A stretch of DNA of 64,000 nucleotides, from contig CALUIN010000005.1 in NCBI GenBank assembly GCA_944320745.1, positions 34,642-98,641 of the forward strand, in the 5' to 3' direction. The notes beneath the pieces were generated by a model that ran no database searches, was not told where the DNA came from, and saw nothing but the letters and a program-made list of their open reading frames with translations. Numbering within the stretch: position 1 is the first letter of the stretch; every line of letters starts with the position of its first letter. Positions 33,186-42,756 of this stretch are shown here, piece by piece. Source of the stretch: an uncultured Alloprevotella sp. (GTDB lineage: Bacteria > Bacteroidota > Bacteroidia > Bacteroidales > Bacteroidaceae). The position numbers were made by a program, and so were the translations under genes.

Positions 33186-33908
33186 TCAGGCCGGCTGCTC
33201 ACACACCGGGGCGAAGGCGCGCCGGGCCTGGCTTATCCACTCCTCGCAGCGGCGGCGGTCCGCGCCGCGGGCCGCGGCATACTCGCGCGCCAAGGCGGAG
33301 AAGAAGGCGTCGTCGCCCGTGAGCTGGCCCAGGCTGGCGCAGCCGCGCTCCACGCTCACCGGGCGGCCGGTGCGCATGCTGTTCGTGTCGATCAGGGCGA
33401 AGTGGAAGCGTCCGTTCACCTTGTCGAAGAGAATGTTGCTCGACGAGAAGTCCCGGTGGAGGAAGCCGTCCTCGTGAAGGCGCGCCGCGAAGTGGGCGAA
33501 ACTGCGCACCAGTTCGCCGCGCTCGCCGGCGGGCATCGTGGCGACGCTGGCCAGACTGTAGCGGTAGTCCGAGTGCAGGCAAACGAAGTAGTTGGTCGAA
33601 CGGAACCAGCCGCAGGGGCAGCTCACGAAGGCCACGGGTTCAGGGCTCTCGAAGCCGCGCTCGCGCAGCTCGAGGGGCTTGAAGTAGGCCCGCTTGGCTT
33701 TCGACGTCCTGTATGCCCGGCAGGACAGGCGGTCCCGCAGGGTCGTGGGGGCGTAGCGTTTCACGCAAAGCGTCAGGCCGCCCACCTGGAGTGTGCGCAG
33801 CACGTTGCGGTCGCGGAATATCTCCTTGCCCTCCTTTTCAAAGTGTTCCTCAAGGTGTGACAGGTAGTCGCGCAGGAACTCGTACTTGGGGTTCAGGATA
33901 ATCTTCAT
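33186..33908 (-). CDS. Kdo/WaaP-like lipopolysaccharide kinase family protein
   Basis: This 240-aa protein has a compact kinase fold: a possible ATP-binding Lys at residue 50 (LTLCVKRY), the catalytic loop FLHRDFSSSNILF with Asp153 and Asn158, and a metal-binding Asp174 in ALIDTNSM. This fits the InaA/WaaP/Kdo kinase group that phosphorylates sugars of the lipid A-core region. Substrate and position are unknown. It has a full promoter (-33 and -7) 20 bp upstream. No other LPS genes are adjacent, so the assignment rests on motifs only. Confidence 0.85.
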   Translation of the reverse strand: MKIILNPKYEFLRDYLSHLEEHFEKEGKEIFRDRNVLRTLQVGGLTLCVKRYAPTTLRDRLSCRAYRTSKAKRAYFKPLELRERGFESPEPVAFVSCPCGWFRSTNYFVCLHSDYRYSLASVATMPAGERGELVRSFAHFAARLHEDGFLHRDFSSSNILFDKVNGRFHFALIDTNSMRTGRPVSVERGCASLGQLTGDDAFFSALAREYAAARGADRRRCEEWISQARRAFAPVCEQPA

Positions 33909-33927
33909 GAACGTTTTGCTTTGCGCG

Positions 33928-33958
33928 CAAAATTACAGATTTATTTTGGATTTCGCAA
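33928..33958 (-). promoter_or_regulatory. Promoter of the LPS-kinase-like gene
   Basis: Minus strand: TTG (33956-33958), 20-nt spacer, TAATTTTG (33928-33935). The 20 nt to the ATG imply a very short leader. Confidence 0.82.
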
Positions 33959-34132
33959 CACCGGAAGCTCATCGCACGCCGCAACGTGTCACGCCGCCCC
34001 CGCCTCCGGCCGCCGCGCCTTAGCCCCGTCGCCGCGCGCCTTAGGCCAGGAGAAACGCGCCTTAGGCCAGGAGAAACGCGCCTTAGCCCCGTCGCCGCGC
34101 GCCTTAGGCCCGCGAATGTGGCACAGTCACAC
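33959..34132. repeat. 21-bp-period repeat array, copy D (5 units)
   Basis: Cores TTAGCCCCGT or TTAGGCCAGG start at 34020, 34041, 34062, 34083 and 34104, each exactly 21 bp apart. The two middle units share the spacer GAGAAACGCGCC. The array fills the space between the LPS-kinase promoter and the terminator of the TonB-dependent receptor gene, both on the minus strand. There is no gene here. Confidence 0.9.
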
Positions 34133-34160
34133 AAAAAAACCGGCCGCTTGCGGCGGCCGG
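34133..34160 (-). terminator. Intrinsic terminator of the TonB-dependent receptor gene
   Basis: Minus strand: CCGGCCGC, 5-nt loop, GCGGCCGG (34140-34160), then seven T (34133-34139), 54 nt after the stop. Confidence 0.92.
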
Positions 34161-34214
34161 GGAAAAAGGGCTGGCGGCGCGGGGTGGGAGCCCCGGCGCC
34201 CGGATGATCGGCGA

Positions 34215-37200
34215 TCAGAAGGAGAGGCGGACGCCCACCTGGCAGTGCCAGCGGGAGGAGACGTCGCTCTTCTGCGGATAGCTGTTCGTGTTGTACGTGT
34301 AGGAGGGCGTCAGATAGCCGTTGGCGTCGGCAGAGAGGGACTGCACGGCCAGCGGACTGAGGTTGTAGACGTTGCCGTAGGTGGCGCCCCACTTCTTGTT
34401 GAGCATGTTGGCAAAGTTGATGATGTCGAAGGTGAACTCCAGCTTGCCGGCGCCCTTGGGGTTGTAGACGGTCTGGGCCAGATGGAGGTTGATCTCATGC
34501 TCCCAGGCCGTGCGGTTGGAGTTGCGCTCGGCGTACTGGCCGCGGTGGTCCTTGGCGTAGCTGTCGTTCAGAATCCACTGGCGGAAAGCCTCACGGCCCT
34601 GCTCGGCGGTCATGGTGACCTCGCCGTTGCGTACGACGTCGACGAAGTTCATACGGTCGAGCTCCTCGTCGGTCGGGATGTAGAGCAGAGAGTTACCGCG
34701 CGCACCGTCGCCGTTGAAGTCCTGCGACTCATACATGGAGAGGCTGTAGCGTCCGCCGGAGAATCCGTTGTAGACCACGGCGACCGTCGTGCTCATCCAG
34801 TTGTTCCAGTAGCGCGGCGAGGTGTAGGCGGCCTGAATCATCAGGCGGTGAGGCACGTCGAACTTGGAGAAGCCGAGCTCGCCGCTGCCGTTCGTGTCGC
34901 GCGAATAGTTGTACTGCCAGTTGGAATAGGCCACGGAGGAAGTGCCGTCGTTCACGGACTTGGAGTGACCGAAGGTGTAGCTGGCCCTCAGGTCCAGACC
35001 GAAGTCGAAACTCTTCTCGAGCATGGCGGACAGGGCGTAGGAATAGCCCTCGTTCGTGTTCTTCAGGTTGATAATGCTGTTGTAGTTGCTGCTGCGCAGG
35101 GAGTAGTAGGGCGCACTGGAGGCCTCCACTCCGGGCACGGCGTAGACCTTCTCGCCGTTGTTGACCAGGGCGAGGTTTTCGAAGAAGACGTTGTGGAGCG
35201 TCTTGGAGTAAATGCCCTCAATAGTCATCTTCACATCGCCGGGCAGCATCTGCTCAAGGGCCAGGTTGGCACGGAGCACCTGCGGGTACTTGAAGTCCTT
35301 GCTCACGGTGACGATGTCGGCCGATCCGGCCGTGCCCTGCTCGGCCGCGGCCAGGGGGTTGTCCTTATACTGCTCGAGCGAGGGGACATTGGCGTTCTGT
35401 ATGGTAACCTTCTTCACGTCGACGCCCGTATTGTTGAAGGCGTTGCTCAGCCAGACGAATGGGACGCGGCCGGTGAAGATGCCGACGCCGCCACGCAGCA
35501 GCGTGCGGTGGCTGCTGTCCGTGTACCAGTTGAAGCCTACGCGGGGCGACACCATCAGCTTCGGGCTGGGCGTCTGGCCTACCTCGACGCCCATGTTGTT
35601 GGCGGCTGCGAAGGCGTTGAACTCGTCGTTTCTCATCGGGTCGTTGAAGATGAGAGGGATGTCGAAGCGCAGGCCGTAGGTCAGGTTAAAGTTGTTGTTG
35701 GGCACCCACTTGTCCTGAGCGTAGAAACCGAACTGGCCGGCCTTGAGCGAGGGGGCGTACTGCAGGCTCCCGGTGACGTCGGGGTCCGTATAGGCGTAGC
35801 GGAAGCGCCAGGGGTTGTCGTTGAGAAAGTCCTCGACGGAGTTGAAGCTCCACTCGCCGTAGGCTCCCTGGAGGAAGAGGTTGCGGATGCGGTAGAACTC
35901 GTTGTGCGTACCGAACGTAAGGGTGTGATCGCCCAGATACCAGGAGAGGTTGTCCTCAAAGGAGTAGATGTCCTGATCCAGGGTGTTGGCGCCGGAGGAA
36001 TACTCCGTGCCGATGTTGACGTCGTTGCGCGAGGTGCCGTCCGCACCGTAGACGTTGCTGATGGCGATGGAGGGGCCGTCGTAAGCAACCTCGCGGAAAT
36101 CGCGGACAAAGGTGGCAGAAGCGCGCAACTCGTTGTAGATGTTGTCCGTGAACTGCGAGTTCAGCTCAGCCACCACCGAGTTAGTCTTGTTATTCATGCG
36201 GTAGCCGGAATTGACGAAGAAGTACTCCGACGAGCCGGCGCCGTAGCTGTCGCGGTAGGAGTTGTTGTGCTGATAACGCAGGGCCAGCTTATGCCGGTCG
36301 TTGATGTTCCAGTCCAGGCGGGCCAGCAGGCCGAATGACTTCTGCTCGATGTCGCGCTGGTCGTAGCTCTCCCGGATACCGGTCAGGTCGTAATAGCGGT
36401 CGGCGATCTGCGCAGCCACATCGGACGTGATGTAAGTGTTCGTATAGCCGGGGTAATACTGCGAGGGATAGGACTCCTTGTGACCCTCCGCGCTGACGAA
36501 GTAAAAGAGCTTGTCCTTCACGATAGCGCCGCCGAGCGTACCGCCATAGGTGCGGGAGTACTGCTGCTGGAGGGGCGACTCAGCGTAACCCTGCACCGCG
36601 CTGTACTTCCCGTACATGCTTTGATTGTTGAAGTAAGTGTAGGCCGAGCCGAAGGTCTTGTTCGCACCCTGCTTGGTGACGGCGTTGATGCCGCCGCCCG
36701 TGAAGCCGCCCTGACGGACGTCGTAGGGAGCCACCACGACCTGGATTTCCTGGATAGCGTCCATCGAGATGGGGTTCGCGTCGGTCTGGCCGCCGTTCGT
36801 ACCGCCGGAGGAAAGGCCGAACACGTCGTTGGCCACGGTACCGTCTATCTGGAAGCTGTTATACCGGTTGTTTGTCCCGGCAATTGTGATGCCGCCTATC
36901 TTCGAGGAGACGGCCATCGGCGAGTTCTTCACTATATCATACACGTTACGGTCGATGGTCGGCGTCGCACTGATGTTGTCCAGGCTGAAATTCTGCGCGC
37001 CGCCTCCCCGTTGCCGTGCACTGGCCACGACGGTGGCCTCGCCCAGCTGGGTGTCTGTCGGCACCATCTCGGCGTTGAGCGGCAGCGTGTTGCCCAGTTC
37101 GAGAAACAGCTTCTCGAAGGTTTTCTTTCCGTAACCCAGGTAGGAGATGGTCACCGTGTAGGGGCCGCCGGTGCGCAAGCCCTGGAGCGTATAGCGTCCG

Positions 37201-37391
37201 TCGTTGTTGGTCACGGCCGTATAGCGTGAGCCGGAGGGTTCGTGTACGGCGATGACCGAAGCGCCGATGACGGGTTGCTGCGCCTCGTCCACGACGCGCC
37301 CGCTCATGGCCGAGGTGGTCACTTGCGCGGTGGCGCAGACGGCGAAAGCCGGCGCGAGCGCAGCGAGCATGAATTTAGAGTAGTTAACCAT
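34215..37391 (-). CDS. TonB-dependent receptor, Oar-like, with N-terminal carboxypeptidase-regulatory domain
   Basis: This 1058-aa outer-membrane protein imports a ligand energised by TonB. After a signal peptide (cleaved near CATAQV) comes a carboxypeptidase-regulatory-like domain (SGRVVDEAQQPVIGASVIAV, TNNDGRYTLQGLRTGG, about 29-115), a plug domain (IDRNVYDIVKNSPMAVS, QEIQVVVAPYDVRQGGFTGG, about 150-260) and a large barrel ending WHCQVGVRLSF with a terminal Phe. The layout is that of Oar-type receptors rather than a SusC protein with a SusD partner; no susD gene follows. It lies 45 bp after the phosphodiesterase gene and shares its transcript, which hints at uptake of a product of that enzyme. 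The ligand is unknown. Confidence 0.92.
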   Translation of the reverse strand: MVNYSKFMLAALAPAFAVCATAQVTTSAMSGRVVDEAQQPVIGASVIAVHEPSGSRYTAVTNNDGRYTLQGLRTGGPYTVTISYLGYGKKTFEKLFLELGNTLPLNAEMVPTDTQLGEATVVASARQRGGGAQNFSLDNISATPTIDRNVYDIVKNSPMAVSSKIGGITIAGTNNRYNSFQIDGTVANDVFGLSSGGTNGGQTDANPISMDAIQEIQVVVAPYDVRQGGFTGGGINAVTKQGANKTFGSAYTYFNNQSMYGKYSAVQGYAESPLQQQYSRTYGGTLGGAIVKDKLFYFVSAEGHKESYPSQYYPGYTNTYITSDVAAQIADRYYDLTGIRESYDQRDIEQKSFGLLARLDWNINDRHKLALRYQHNNSYRDSYGAGSSEYFFVNSGYRMNNKTNSVVAELNSQFTDNIYNELRASATFVRDFREVAYDGPSIAISNVYGADGTSRNDVNIGTEYSSGANTLDQDIYSFEDNLSWYLGDHTLTFGTHNEFYRIRNLFLQGAYGEWSFNSVEDFLNDNPWRFRYAYTDPDVTGSLQYAPSLKAGQFGFYAQDKWVPNNNFNLTYGLRFDIPLIFNDPMRNDEFNAFAAANNMGVEVGQTPSPKLMVSPRVGFNWYTDSSHRTLLRGGVGIFTGRVPFVWLSNAFNNTGVDVKKVTIQNANVPSLEQYKDNPLAAAEQGTAGSADIVTVSKDFKYPQVLRANLALEQMLPGDVKMTIEGIYSKTLHNVFFENLALVNNGEKVYAVPGVEASSAPYYSLRSSNYNSIINLKNTNEGYSYALSAMLEKSFDFGLDLRASYTFGHSKSVNDGTSSVAYSNWQYNYSRDTNGSGELGFSKFDVPHRLMIQAAYTSPRYWNNWMSTTVAVVYNGFSGGRYSLSMYESQDFNGDGARGNSLLYIPTDEELDRMNFVDVVRNGEVTMTAEQGREAFRQWILNDSYAKDHRGQYAERNSNRTAWEHEINLHLAQTVYNPKGAGKLEFTFDIINFANMLNKKWGATYGNVYNLSPLAVQSLSADANGYLTPSYTYNTNSYPQKSDVSSRWHCQVGVRLSF

Positions 37392-37436
37392 AAACTATGA
37401 TTTGGTGAATACTGTGTTTCTCTTTTCGCCGTGCCT

Positions 37437-38468
37437 TCAGCGGAGCAGTTCCTCCGTGTCGGCGGCCAGTCCGTCGCAGGGCGCCGGCTCCACGCCCAGC
37501 AGGCGGCACAGCAGCGGATAGACAGCCGTGTTGGGAAACTGGCGGGTCATGGTGTAGCCTTGCTTGAAGTCCGGTCCGACTGCCAGGAAGGGCACCAGCA
37601 TATCGTTGGCGGCCGGGTCGAAACCGTGGGCGCCGCCGGGGCCTGTGGCGGGGCGGTCCGTCACGCTCCAGCCCACGTCGGGCAGCACGACGATGTCGCC
37701 CACGTTAGGATCCGTCCCGTAGTGGAGCGTGTCGGGAATCTCCTCCCTGCGCCATGCGCGGACGTGGGGCATACGCTCCAGCGCCGCCATCAGGTCGTCC
37801 ACGTGTCCCGGCCGGGCATGGATCTGTGTCGGCACGCCCGCGTCGATGCGCTCATACCACTCCGCCTTAAGGTAGTCCGCCGGACGGAGCACGCGCTGCG
37901 GGTCCACGGCCGTCATGCCGTGGTCCGCCGTCACGATGAAGTTGATGCTGTCCTTGAAGGGCAGCGCCTGCAGGCCTTCCCACAGTGTTTCCATCAGCAC
38001 GTCCAGGCGCTCCACGGCGCGGCGCGTCCGGGCTGACAGGGGGCCGTTGACGGCCACATCGGAACCCGGCCAGTAGACCACGCCCGCCCGCAGCCCCTGC
38101 CGCTCGGCCGTCTGCCAGACGGGCTCGCCGCGCCAGAAGCGGGGGTCCTGCTTCGTCTGCTTGTCCGAGAGACTGAAGCGCAGGCCGGACTTCTTGTCCG
38201 TAAAACTGTTGGCAATGATGCCGTGGTGGTCCGGGTAGAGCCCGGTGGCCAGCGTATAGTGGTTGGGAAACGTCACCGACGGAAACGAAGGCTGCATCGT
38301 GGCCTGCACGCCCTCGCGGGCCATGCGGTTCAGGAACGGCGTATCATATATCTGCACATAGTCGCGACGGAAGCCGTCGAGCGAGACCACCACCGTGTAG
38401 CGGCGCGCCTGCACCGCGGAGGGCACAATCAAGAGCAGGAGCAGCAGGGAATACAGAATCTTTCGCAT
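37437..38468 (-). CDS. NPP-type nucleotide pyrophosphatase/phosphodiesterase, exported
   Basis: This 343-aa enzyme of the alkaline phosphatase superfamily has a signal peptide (MRKILYSLLLLLLIVPSAVQ). Metal site 1 Asp is in VSLDGFRRDY, the Thr nucleophile in PSVTFPNHYTLATGLYPDHH, further metal ligands are in TADHGM and GGAHGFDP. Such NPP enzymes cleave nucleotide or phosphodiester bonds in the periplasm or at the surface. An in-frame ATG five codons upstream (38481-38483) is less likely because the signal peptide starts at MRKIL. A -7 box is 32 bp upstream. It is the first gene of a two-gene unit with the TonB-dependent receptor. Confidence 0.93.
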   Translation of the reverse strand: MRKILYSLLLLLLIVPSAVQARRYTVVVSLDGFRRDYVQIYDTPFLNRMAREGVQATMQPSFPSVTFPNHYTLATGLYPDHHGIIANSFTDKKSGLRFSLSDKQTKQDPRFWRGEPVWQTAERQGLRAGVVYWPGSDVAVNGPLSARTRRAVERLDVLMETLWEGLQALPFKDSINFIVTADHGMTAVDPQRVLRPADYLKAEWYERIDAGVPTQIHARPGHVDDLMAALERMPHVRAWRREEIPDTLHYGTDPNVGDIVVLPDVGWSVTDRPATGPGGAHGFDPAANDMLVPFLAVGPDFKQGYTMTRQFPNTAVYPLLCRLLGVEPAPCDGLAADTEELLR

Positions 38469-38499
38469 AGTCGGGACATTCATTGGATTAAACCCGCTG

Positions 38500-38507
38500 C
38501 AAAATTA
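38500..38507 (-). promoter_or_regulatory. -7 promoter box of the NPP/TonB-receptor unit
   Basis: TAATTTTG on the minus strand, full match to TAnnTTTG; a CTG rather than TTG stands near -33. Confidence 0.6.
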
Positions 38508-38631
38508 ACAATTATAGCCAGTTCCGTCAGTTACATTAACGTTACTTTTTCCGGAACAAGCTGTTGCAGTCCTGCGGCCTGGGCTGCCCCCTCCGCGCCG
38601 TCGCGCGGCCCTATAATATAATTATGGTGTG

Positions 38632-38656
38632 ACGGCGCTTCATCTTTGCGCCGTCG
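38632..38656. terminator. Hairpin between fhs and the NPP gene
   Basis: GACGGCGC and GCGCCGTC form a perfect 8-bp stem with a 9-nt loop, 74 bp after the fhs stop on the minus strand. The following sequence is AT-rich but not a T-run, so termination is only possible. Confidence 0.45.
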
Positions 38657-38729
38657 CAGTGCAGCCATCTCCCCCTCCGGAAGCCGGCGGCGGGACGCCT
38701 GGAGTTTCGCTTCCCGTGGAGCCGGACAC

Positions 38730-40391
38730 TCAGCTCAGCCCCACGATCTCGCCGTCCACGTAGTCTATGTGGTTGGCCTGCGGGTCGCGCGGCAGACCGG
38801 GCATGCGCAGGATATCGCCCGCAATGGCGACGATCATTTCCGCGCCGGCGTTGATGACGATGTCGCGTATCTGGAAGTCGAAGTCCTTCACGGCGCCGTA
38901 GCGCTTAGCATCGGCCGAGAAGGAGAACTGCGTCTTGGCTATGCAGACGGGCAGGCCTTGCAGGCCCATGTCCTCGGCCGCCTTGAGGCGCTTGAGCGCG
39001 ACCTTCGAGAAGCTGACGCTCCCCGCGCCGTAGATGCCGCGGGCCACCTTCTCAATCTTCACCCGCAGCGGGTCCGTGTCCTCATACGTGAAGCGCAGCG
39101 GCTCGGACGGCCGGCGCTCGATGGTGTCCACTACGAGCCGGGCCATCTCCGCCGCTCCGGCGCCGCCCTCGGCGTAAGCGTTGTTCACCACGAAGGGCGC
39201 GCCGAGCACGTCCTCGCAGTGATGGCGCAGCAGGTCCATCTCCTCGTCCGTGTCCTCGCGGAAGCGGTTGAAGGCCACGAGCACCGTCTGCCCGAACGAG
39301 CGCAGGTTCGCCACGTGGCGGTCCAGGTTTTCCAGTCCGCGGCGCAGTCCCTCCAGGTCCGGCAGCTTGATGCGGTCCAAGGGAATCCCGCCGTGCATTT
39401 TCAGTCCCTGCGCCGTGGCCACGATAACGGTCAGGTCGGGCTGCAGTCCGCTCTTGCGGCACAGGATGTTGTAGAACTTCTCCGCGCCCAGGTCCGCGCC
39501 GAATCCGGCCTCTGTCACGGCATACTCGCCGTAGGCCAGGGCCATGCGCGTGGCCACGAGCGAATTGCAGCCGTGGGCGATATTGGCAAAGGGCCCGCCG
39601 TGGACAATGGCGGGCGTGTTCTCCGTGGTCTGCACCAGGTTGGGCGAGAAGGCATCCTTAAGCAGCACCATCACACTGCCGGCCACGCCCAGATCGCGCA
39701 CGGTGAAGGGGCGGCCGTCATAGGTGTAGCCCAGCAGGATGTGCTCCACCCGGCGGCGCAGGTCGGCCTCGTCCGTAGCCAGACAGAGTATGGCCATCAG
39801 CTCCGAGGCCGGCGTGATGTCGAATCCGCTCTGCTGCGTCAGTCCGTTGGTGGCCGGTCCCAGCCCGGTCACGATGGAGCGCAGCGAGCGGTCGTTCACG
39901 TCGAGCACGCGCCGCCAGAGCACCTCCTTCAGCGCGAAGCCGTCGCCGGCGTGCTGGTACTGGTAGTTGTCCAGCAGGGCCGCGATCATGTTGTGCGCGG
40001 AAGTAATGGCGTGGAAGTCGCCCGTGAAGTGCAGGTTGATGCGCTCCATGGGGAGCACCTGGGCGTGTCCGCCGCCGGCTGCGCCGCCCTTCATGCCGAA
40101 GCAGGGGCCGAGCGAGGGTTCGCGCAGGGCCACCACCGCGCGGCGGCCTATGTGGTTCAGGCCCAAGGCCAGGCCGATGGAGACGGTGGTCTTCCCGATG
40201 CCGGCCTTTGTGGCCGTGATGGCCGTCACCAGGATGAGGTGGCCCGGCTTGCGGCCTTTCAGCAGGCTCAGGGGGAGCTTGGCGACATACTTGCCGTAGT
40301 GTTCCAGCGCGTCGCCGCCGATGCCCATCGAGGCAGCCACGTCGTCAATGCGTTTCAGCTCCGTGGAGCGTGCAATTTCGAGATCAGTCAT
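38730..40391 (-). CDS. fhs: Formate-tetrahydrofolate ligase
   Basis: This 553-aa enzyme makes 10-formyl-tetrahydrofolate from formate, THF and ATP, feeding purine and one-carbon metabolism. It begins [20 protein letters not shown] and has the ATP-binding loop [16 protein letters not shown] (about 56-71), [20 protein letters not shown] (a family signature) and [19 protein letters not shown]-like sequence ([19 protein letters not shown], about 250). Length fits the family. It is 51 bp downstream of the CNNM/CBS membrane protein gene on the same strand, with no clear promoter between, so the two may share a transcript. Confidence 0.98.
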   Translation of the reverse strand: MTDLEIARSTELKRIDDVAASMGIGGDALEHYGKYVAKLPLSLLKGRKPGHLILVTAITATKAGIGKTTVSIGLALGLNHIGRRAVVALREPSLGPCFGMKGGAAGGGHAQVLPMERINLHFTGDFHAITSAHNMIAALLDNYQYQHAGDGFALKEVLWRRVLDVNDRSLRSIVTGLGPATNGLTQQSGFDITPASELMAILCLATDEADLRRRVEHILLGYTYDGRPFTVRDLGVAGSVMVLLKDAFSPNLVQTTENTPAIVHGGPFANIAHGCNSLVATRMALAYGEYAVTEAGFGADLGAEKFYNILCRKSGLQPDLTVIVATAQGLKMHGGIPLDRIKLPDLEGLRRGLENLDRHVANLRSFGQTVLVAFNRFREDTDEEMDLLRHHCEDVLGAPFVVNNAYAEGGAGAAEMARLVVDTIERRPSEPLRFTYEDTDPLRVKIEKVARGIYGAGSVSFSKVALKRLKAAEDMGLQGLPVCIAKTQFSFSADAKRYGAVKDFDFQIRDIVINAGAEMIVAIAGDILRMPGLPRDPQANHIDYVDGEIVGLS

Positions 40392-40442
40392 ATAGCGTAG
40401 GATTTAATTGTTCTGCCCAAGGGGAGGAGGCCGCGGCACGCC

Positions 40443-41708
40443 TCACACCAGCTTCACGAGCACGGAGTCGATGCGCGTATCGTCCATCCGGAGCACGCGC
40501 ATGTTGAGCCCGTTCCAGCTGAGCCGCTCGCCCTCCTGCGGGATGTGGCCCAGCAGGTCCAGGATGAGGCCGCCCACAGTGGCGAAGTCCGGGCGGAAGG
40601 CGTCCTCCTTGCCGAAGTAGTCCAGGAAGTCGTAGAAGGCGCACTGCCCGCTCACCACCCAGCTGCGGCCGTCGGCTCGCGCCACAATGTCCGGCGCCTC
40701 GCGGGGCTCGTCGATACTGCCCACGAGGCCTTCCAGTATGTCCTTGAACGAGATGAGGCCCTGCAGCTGGCCGAACTCGTCGCAGACGAGCGCGCGGTTC
40801 AGGCGCCGCCGCTTCAGCTCGGCCAGGGCTTTGTAGACGGTCATGTTCTCGGGAAAGAACACGGGGCGCTGCAGCAGGGGGCGCAGGCTGAAGTCCGCCT
40901 TGCCCAGGGAGAGGACCAGGTCCTTGAGGGTCACCATGCCGCGCACCTCGTCGAGCGTGTCCTCCACTACGGGGTAGGCGGCATAGGGCGTGGCGCGCAC
41001 CACGGCCTCCACCTCGGCCGCGCTCATCTTCACGTCGAGCGTCACCAGGTCCGCGCGATGCGTCATGAGGGCCTCCACCTTGCAGTCGCCCATGACGAGG
41101 GCCCGCTCCATGATGTCCTGCTCCACCTCCTGCACCTCGCCCGCCGCGGTGCCTTCCTTGATGACGGACTTGATCTCCTCCTCCGTCACGTGCGACACGT
41201 CGCGGTGCAGGCGGCACAGGCGGATAAGCACTTCCGTGGAGCGGGACAGGAGCCAGACGAAGGGGAACGCGATCCGCGCGAAGAACAGCATGGGCGGCGC
41301 GGAGAAGCGGGCCATGGCGTCGGCCCGGTCGATGCCGATGCGCTTGGGAAAAAGCTCGCCCAACTCGCACTGCAGGTACGTGGCCAGCACGACGATGACC
41401 GTCTTGGCTACGCCGGGGGCCACGCCGGGACTCACGCCCCAGCCCGTGAGCGCCACGGCGAAGTCGTCCGCCAGCGTCTCGCCGGAATAGATACCGGTCA
41501 GGATGGAGACGACGGTAATGCCGATCTGCGCCGTCGACAGGAAGCAGTCCGGGTCGTCCATGAGCCGCAGGGCGACGCGCGCCGCCCGGCTTCCCGCCTT
41601 GGCCTCAGCCTGGAGCCGGCTGCGGCGCGCGGAGATCAGGGCCACTTCGGAAAGGGAAAAGAAGCCGTTGAACGCGACCAGAATCAGGATAACGATAATG
41701 TCCGACAT
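40443..41708 (-). CDS. CNNM/DUF21 membrane protein with CBS pair and CorC-HlyC domain (GldE-like)
   Basis: This 421-aa protein begins MSDIIVILILVAFNGFFSLS and has the DUF21 (CNNM) membrane domain (about 1-190), a CBS pair (MTHRADLVTLDVKMSAAEVE onward, about 205-330, with GMVTLKDLV and GLISFKDILEGLVG) and a C-terminal CorC/HlyC domain (TVGGLILDLLGHIPQEGE). Members are linked with divalent-cation export; the GldE branch of Bacteroidetes is needed for gliding in some species, but no gliding genes are adjacent. The ATG at 41706-41708 is preferred since the longer frame includes the promoter box. No function beyond the family is claimed. Confidence 0.9.
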   Translation of the reverse strand: MSDIIVILILVAFNGFFSLSEVALISARRSRLQAEAKAGSRAARVALRLMDDPDCFLSTAQIGITVVSILTGIYSGETLADDFAVALTGWGVSPGVAPGVAKTVIVVLATYLQCELGELFPKRIGIDRADAMARFSAPPMLFFARIAFPFVWLLSRSTEVLIRLCRLHRDVSHVTEEEIKSVIKEGTAAGEVQEVEQDIMERALVMGDCKVEALMTHRADLVTLDVKMSAAEVEAVVRATPYAAYPVVEDTLDEVRGMVTLKDLVLSLGKADFSLRPLLQRPVFFPENMTVYKALAELKRRRLNRALVCDEFGQLQGLISFKDILEGLVGSIDEPREAPDIVARADGRSWVVSGQCAFYDFLDYFGKEDAFRPDFATVGGLILDLLGHIPQEGERLSWNGLNMRVLRMDDTRIDSVLVKLV

Positions 41709-41743
41709 TTGTCCATAGTGCGGTTCCTGAATGAATCGCCCCG

Positions 41744-41751
41744 CAAAATTA
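41744..41751 (-). promoter_or_regulatory. -7 promoter box of the CNNM/CBS gene
   Basis: TAATTTTG on the minus strand, 36 bp before the ATG at 41708. It lies inside the longer open frame, which argues for the shorter start. Confidence 0.62.
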
Positions 41752-41853
41752 GCGTTTTTCTTCCGCATGGCGAAATGTGAAAGCAGCGAATCGCGCGGCG
41801 CTCCGCCGCGGCGTTTTCCGCCGCGGGCGCGCCGCCGGCCGGATTTTTATCCT

Positions 41854-41861
41854 TACATTTG
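41854..41861 (+). promoter_or_regulatory. -7 promoter box of the omega-amidase gene
   Basis: TACATTTG on the plus strand, 74 bp before the ATG; no TTG at -33. It lies in the divergent region shared with the CNNM/CBS gene. Confidence 0.6.
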
Positions 41862-41935
41862 CACACACGTCCGCCCCGACCGCCGCACGCAGCCCAGGCC
41901 GGCAGGCGGGCGCACTCCGGAAACCAGCGCATCAC

Positions 41936-42703
41936 ATGAGAATCACACTGTTGCAGACAGACATCCGATGGGCCGACGCCGCGGCCAACATGGCCGAGGC
42001 CGCACGCCTCATGGAGGAGAACCCCGGGGCAGACCTCTACGTGCTGCCCGAAATGTGGGCCACGGGCTTCGTCACGGAGCCGGACGCCCACACGGCGCGC
42101 CAGGGCAGCGAGGCCCTGGTCTGGATGGAGGCGGCGGCCCGCTCCCGCCGCTGCCACGTGGCCGGCTCGCTGCCGGTCTGGCAGGACGGCCGCTTCCGCA
42201 ACCGCTTCTACCTGGCCGGGCCGGACGGCCTGCTGGCCCGCTACGACAAGCGCCACCTCTTCAGCTACGGCGGCGAGGACGCGCACTACGCGCCGGGGCG
42301 GGAGCGCGTCGTGGCACGCTGCTGCGGCCTGCGCCTGCTGCTGCTGACGTGCTACGACCTGCGCTTCCCCGTATTCCTGCGCAACCGCGGCGACTACGAC
42401 GGCATGGTCTGCGTGGCCTCCTGGCCTCGCCCGCGCCAGGCCGTGTGGGAGACGCTGCTGCGCGCCCGCGCCCTGGAGAACCAGTGCTTCGTGGCGGGCG
42501 TGAACCGCGTGGGCAGCGACCCGACGTGCGACTACGCGGGCGGCACCACGTGGATCGATGCCTACGGCCGCCAGGCCCCGGGCCTGCCGCTCTACGACCG
42601 CCCCGGAGCCGTCAGTTTCGAGCCGGACCTGGAGCGACAGGAGGCCTTCCGCAGGAAGTTTCCTGTCCTGGCGGACGCGGACCGCTTCGCCCTGGAGCTG
42701 TGA
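41936..42703 (+). CDS. Nitrilase-family omega-amidase (YafV-like)
   Basis: This 255-aa enzyme has the full nitrilase triad: Glu39 in YVLPEMWATGF, Lys105 in RYDKRHLFSYGGED and Cys139 in LLTCYDLRFPV. The motif YDKRHLFSYGGE and the length are typical of omega-amidases that hydrolyse alpha-keto-glutaramate or keto-succinamate, a repair and salvage role. The ATG at 41936-41938 gives the family N-terminus MRITLLQTDIRW; the upstream in-frame ATG at 41777 precedes the promoter box and adds unrelated residues. The gene seems monocistronic; an array of 21-bp repeats follows its stop. Confidence 0.94.
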   Translation: MRITLLQTDIRWADAAANMAEAARLMEENPGADLYVLPEMWATGFVTEPDAHTARQGSEALVWMEAAARSRRCHVAGSLPVWQDGRFRNRFYLAGPDGLLARYDKRHLFSYGGEDAHYAPGRERVVARCCGLRLLLLTCYDLRFPVFLRNRGDYDGMVCVASWPRPRQAVWETLLRARALENQCFVAGVNRVGSDPTCDYAGGTTWIDAYGRQAPGLPLYDRPGAVSFEPDLERQEAFRRKFPVLADADRFALEL

Positions 42704-42756
42704 AGCGCCCCCCTTGAGCGGGCGCCGCCGGGGGCAGGCCGGGAGCCGGGGCGGCT

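Noticed and set aside
38632-38656. Possible promoter in the loop (CATCTTTG) of the hairpin after fhs
   Set aside because: It does not match TAnnTTTG and no plus-strand gene follows.
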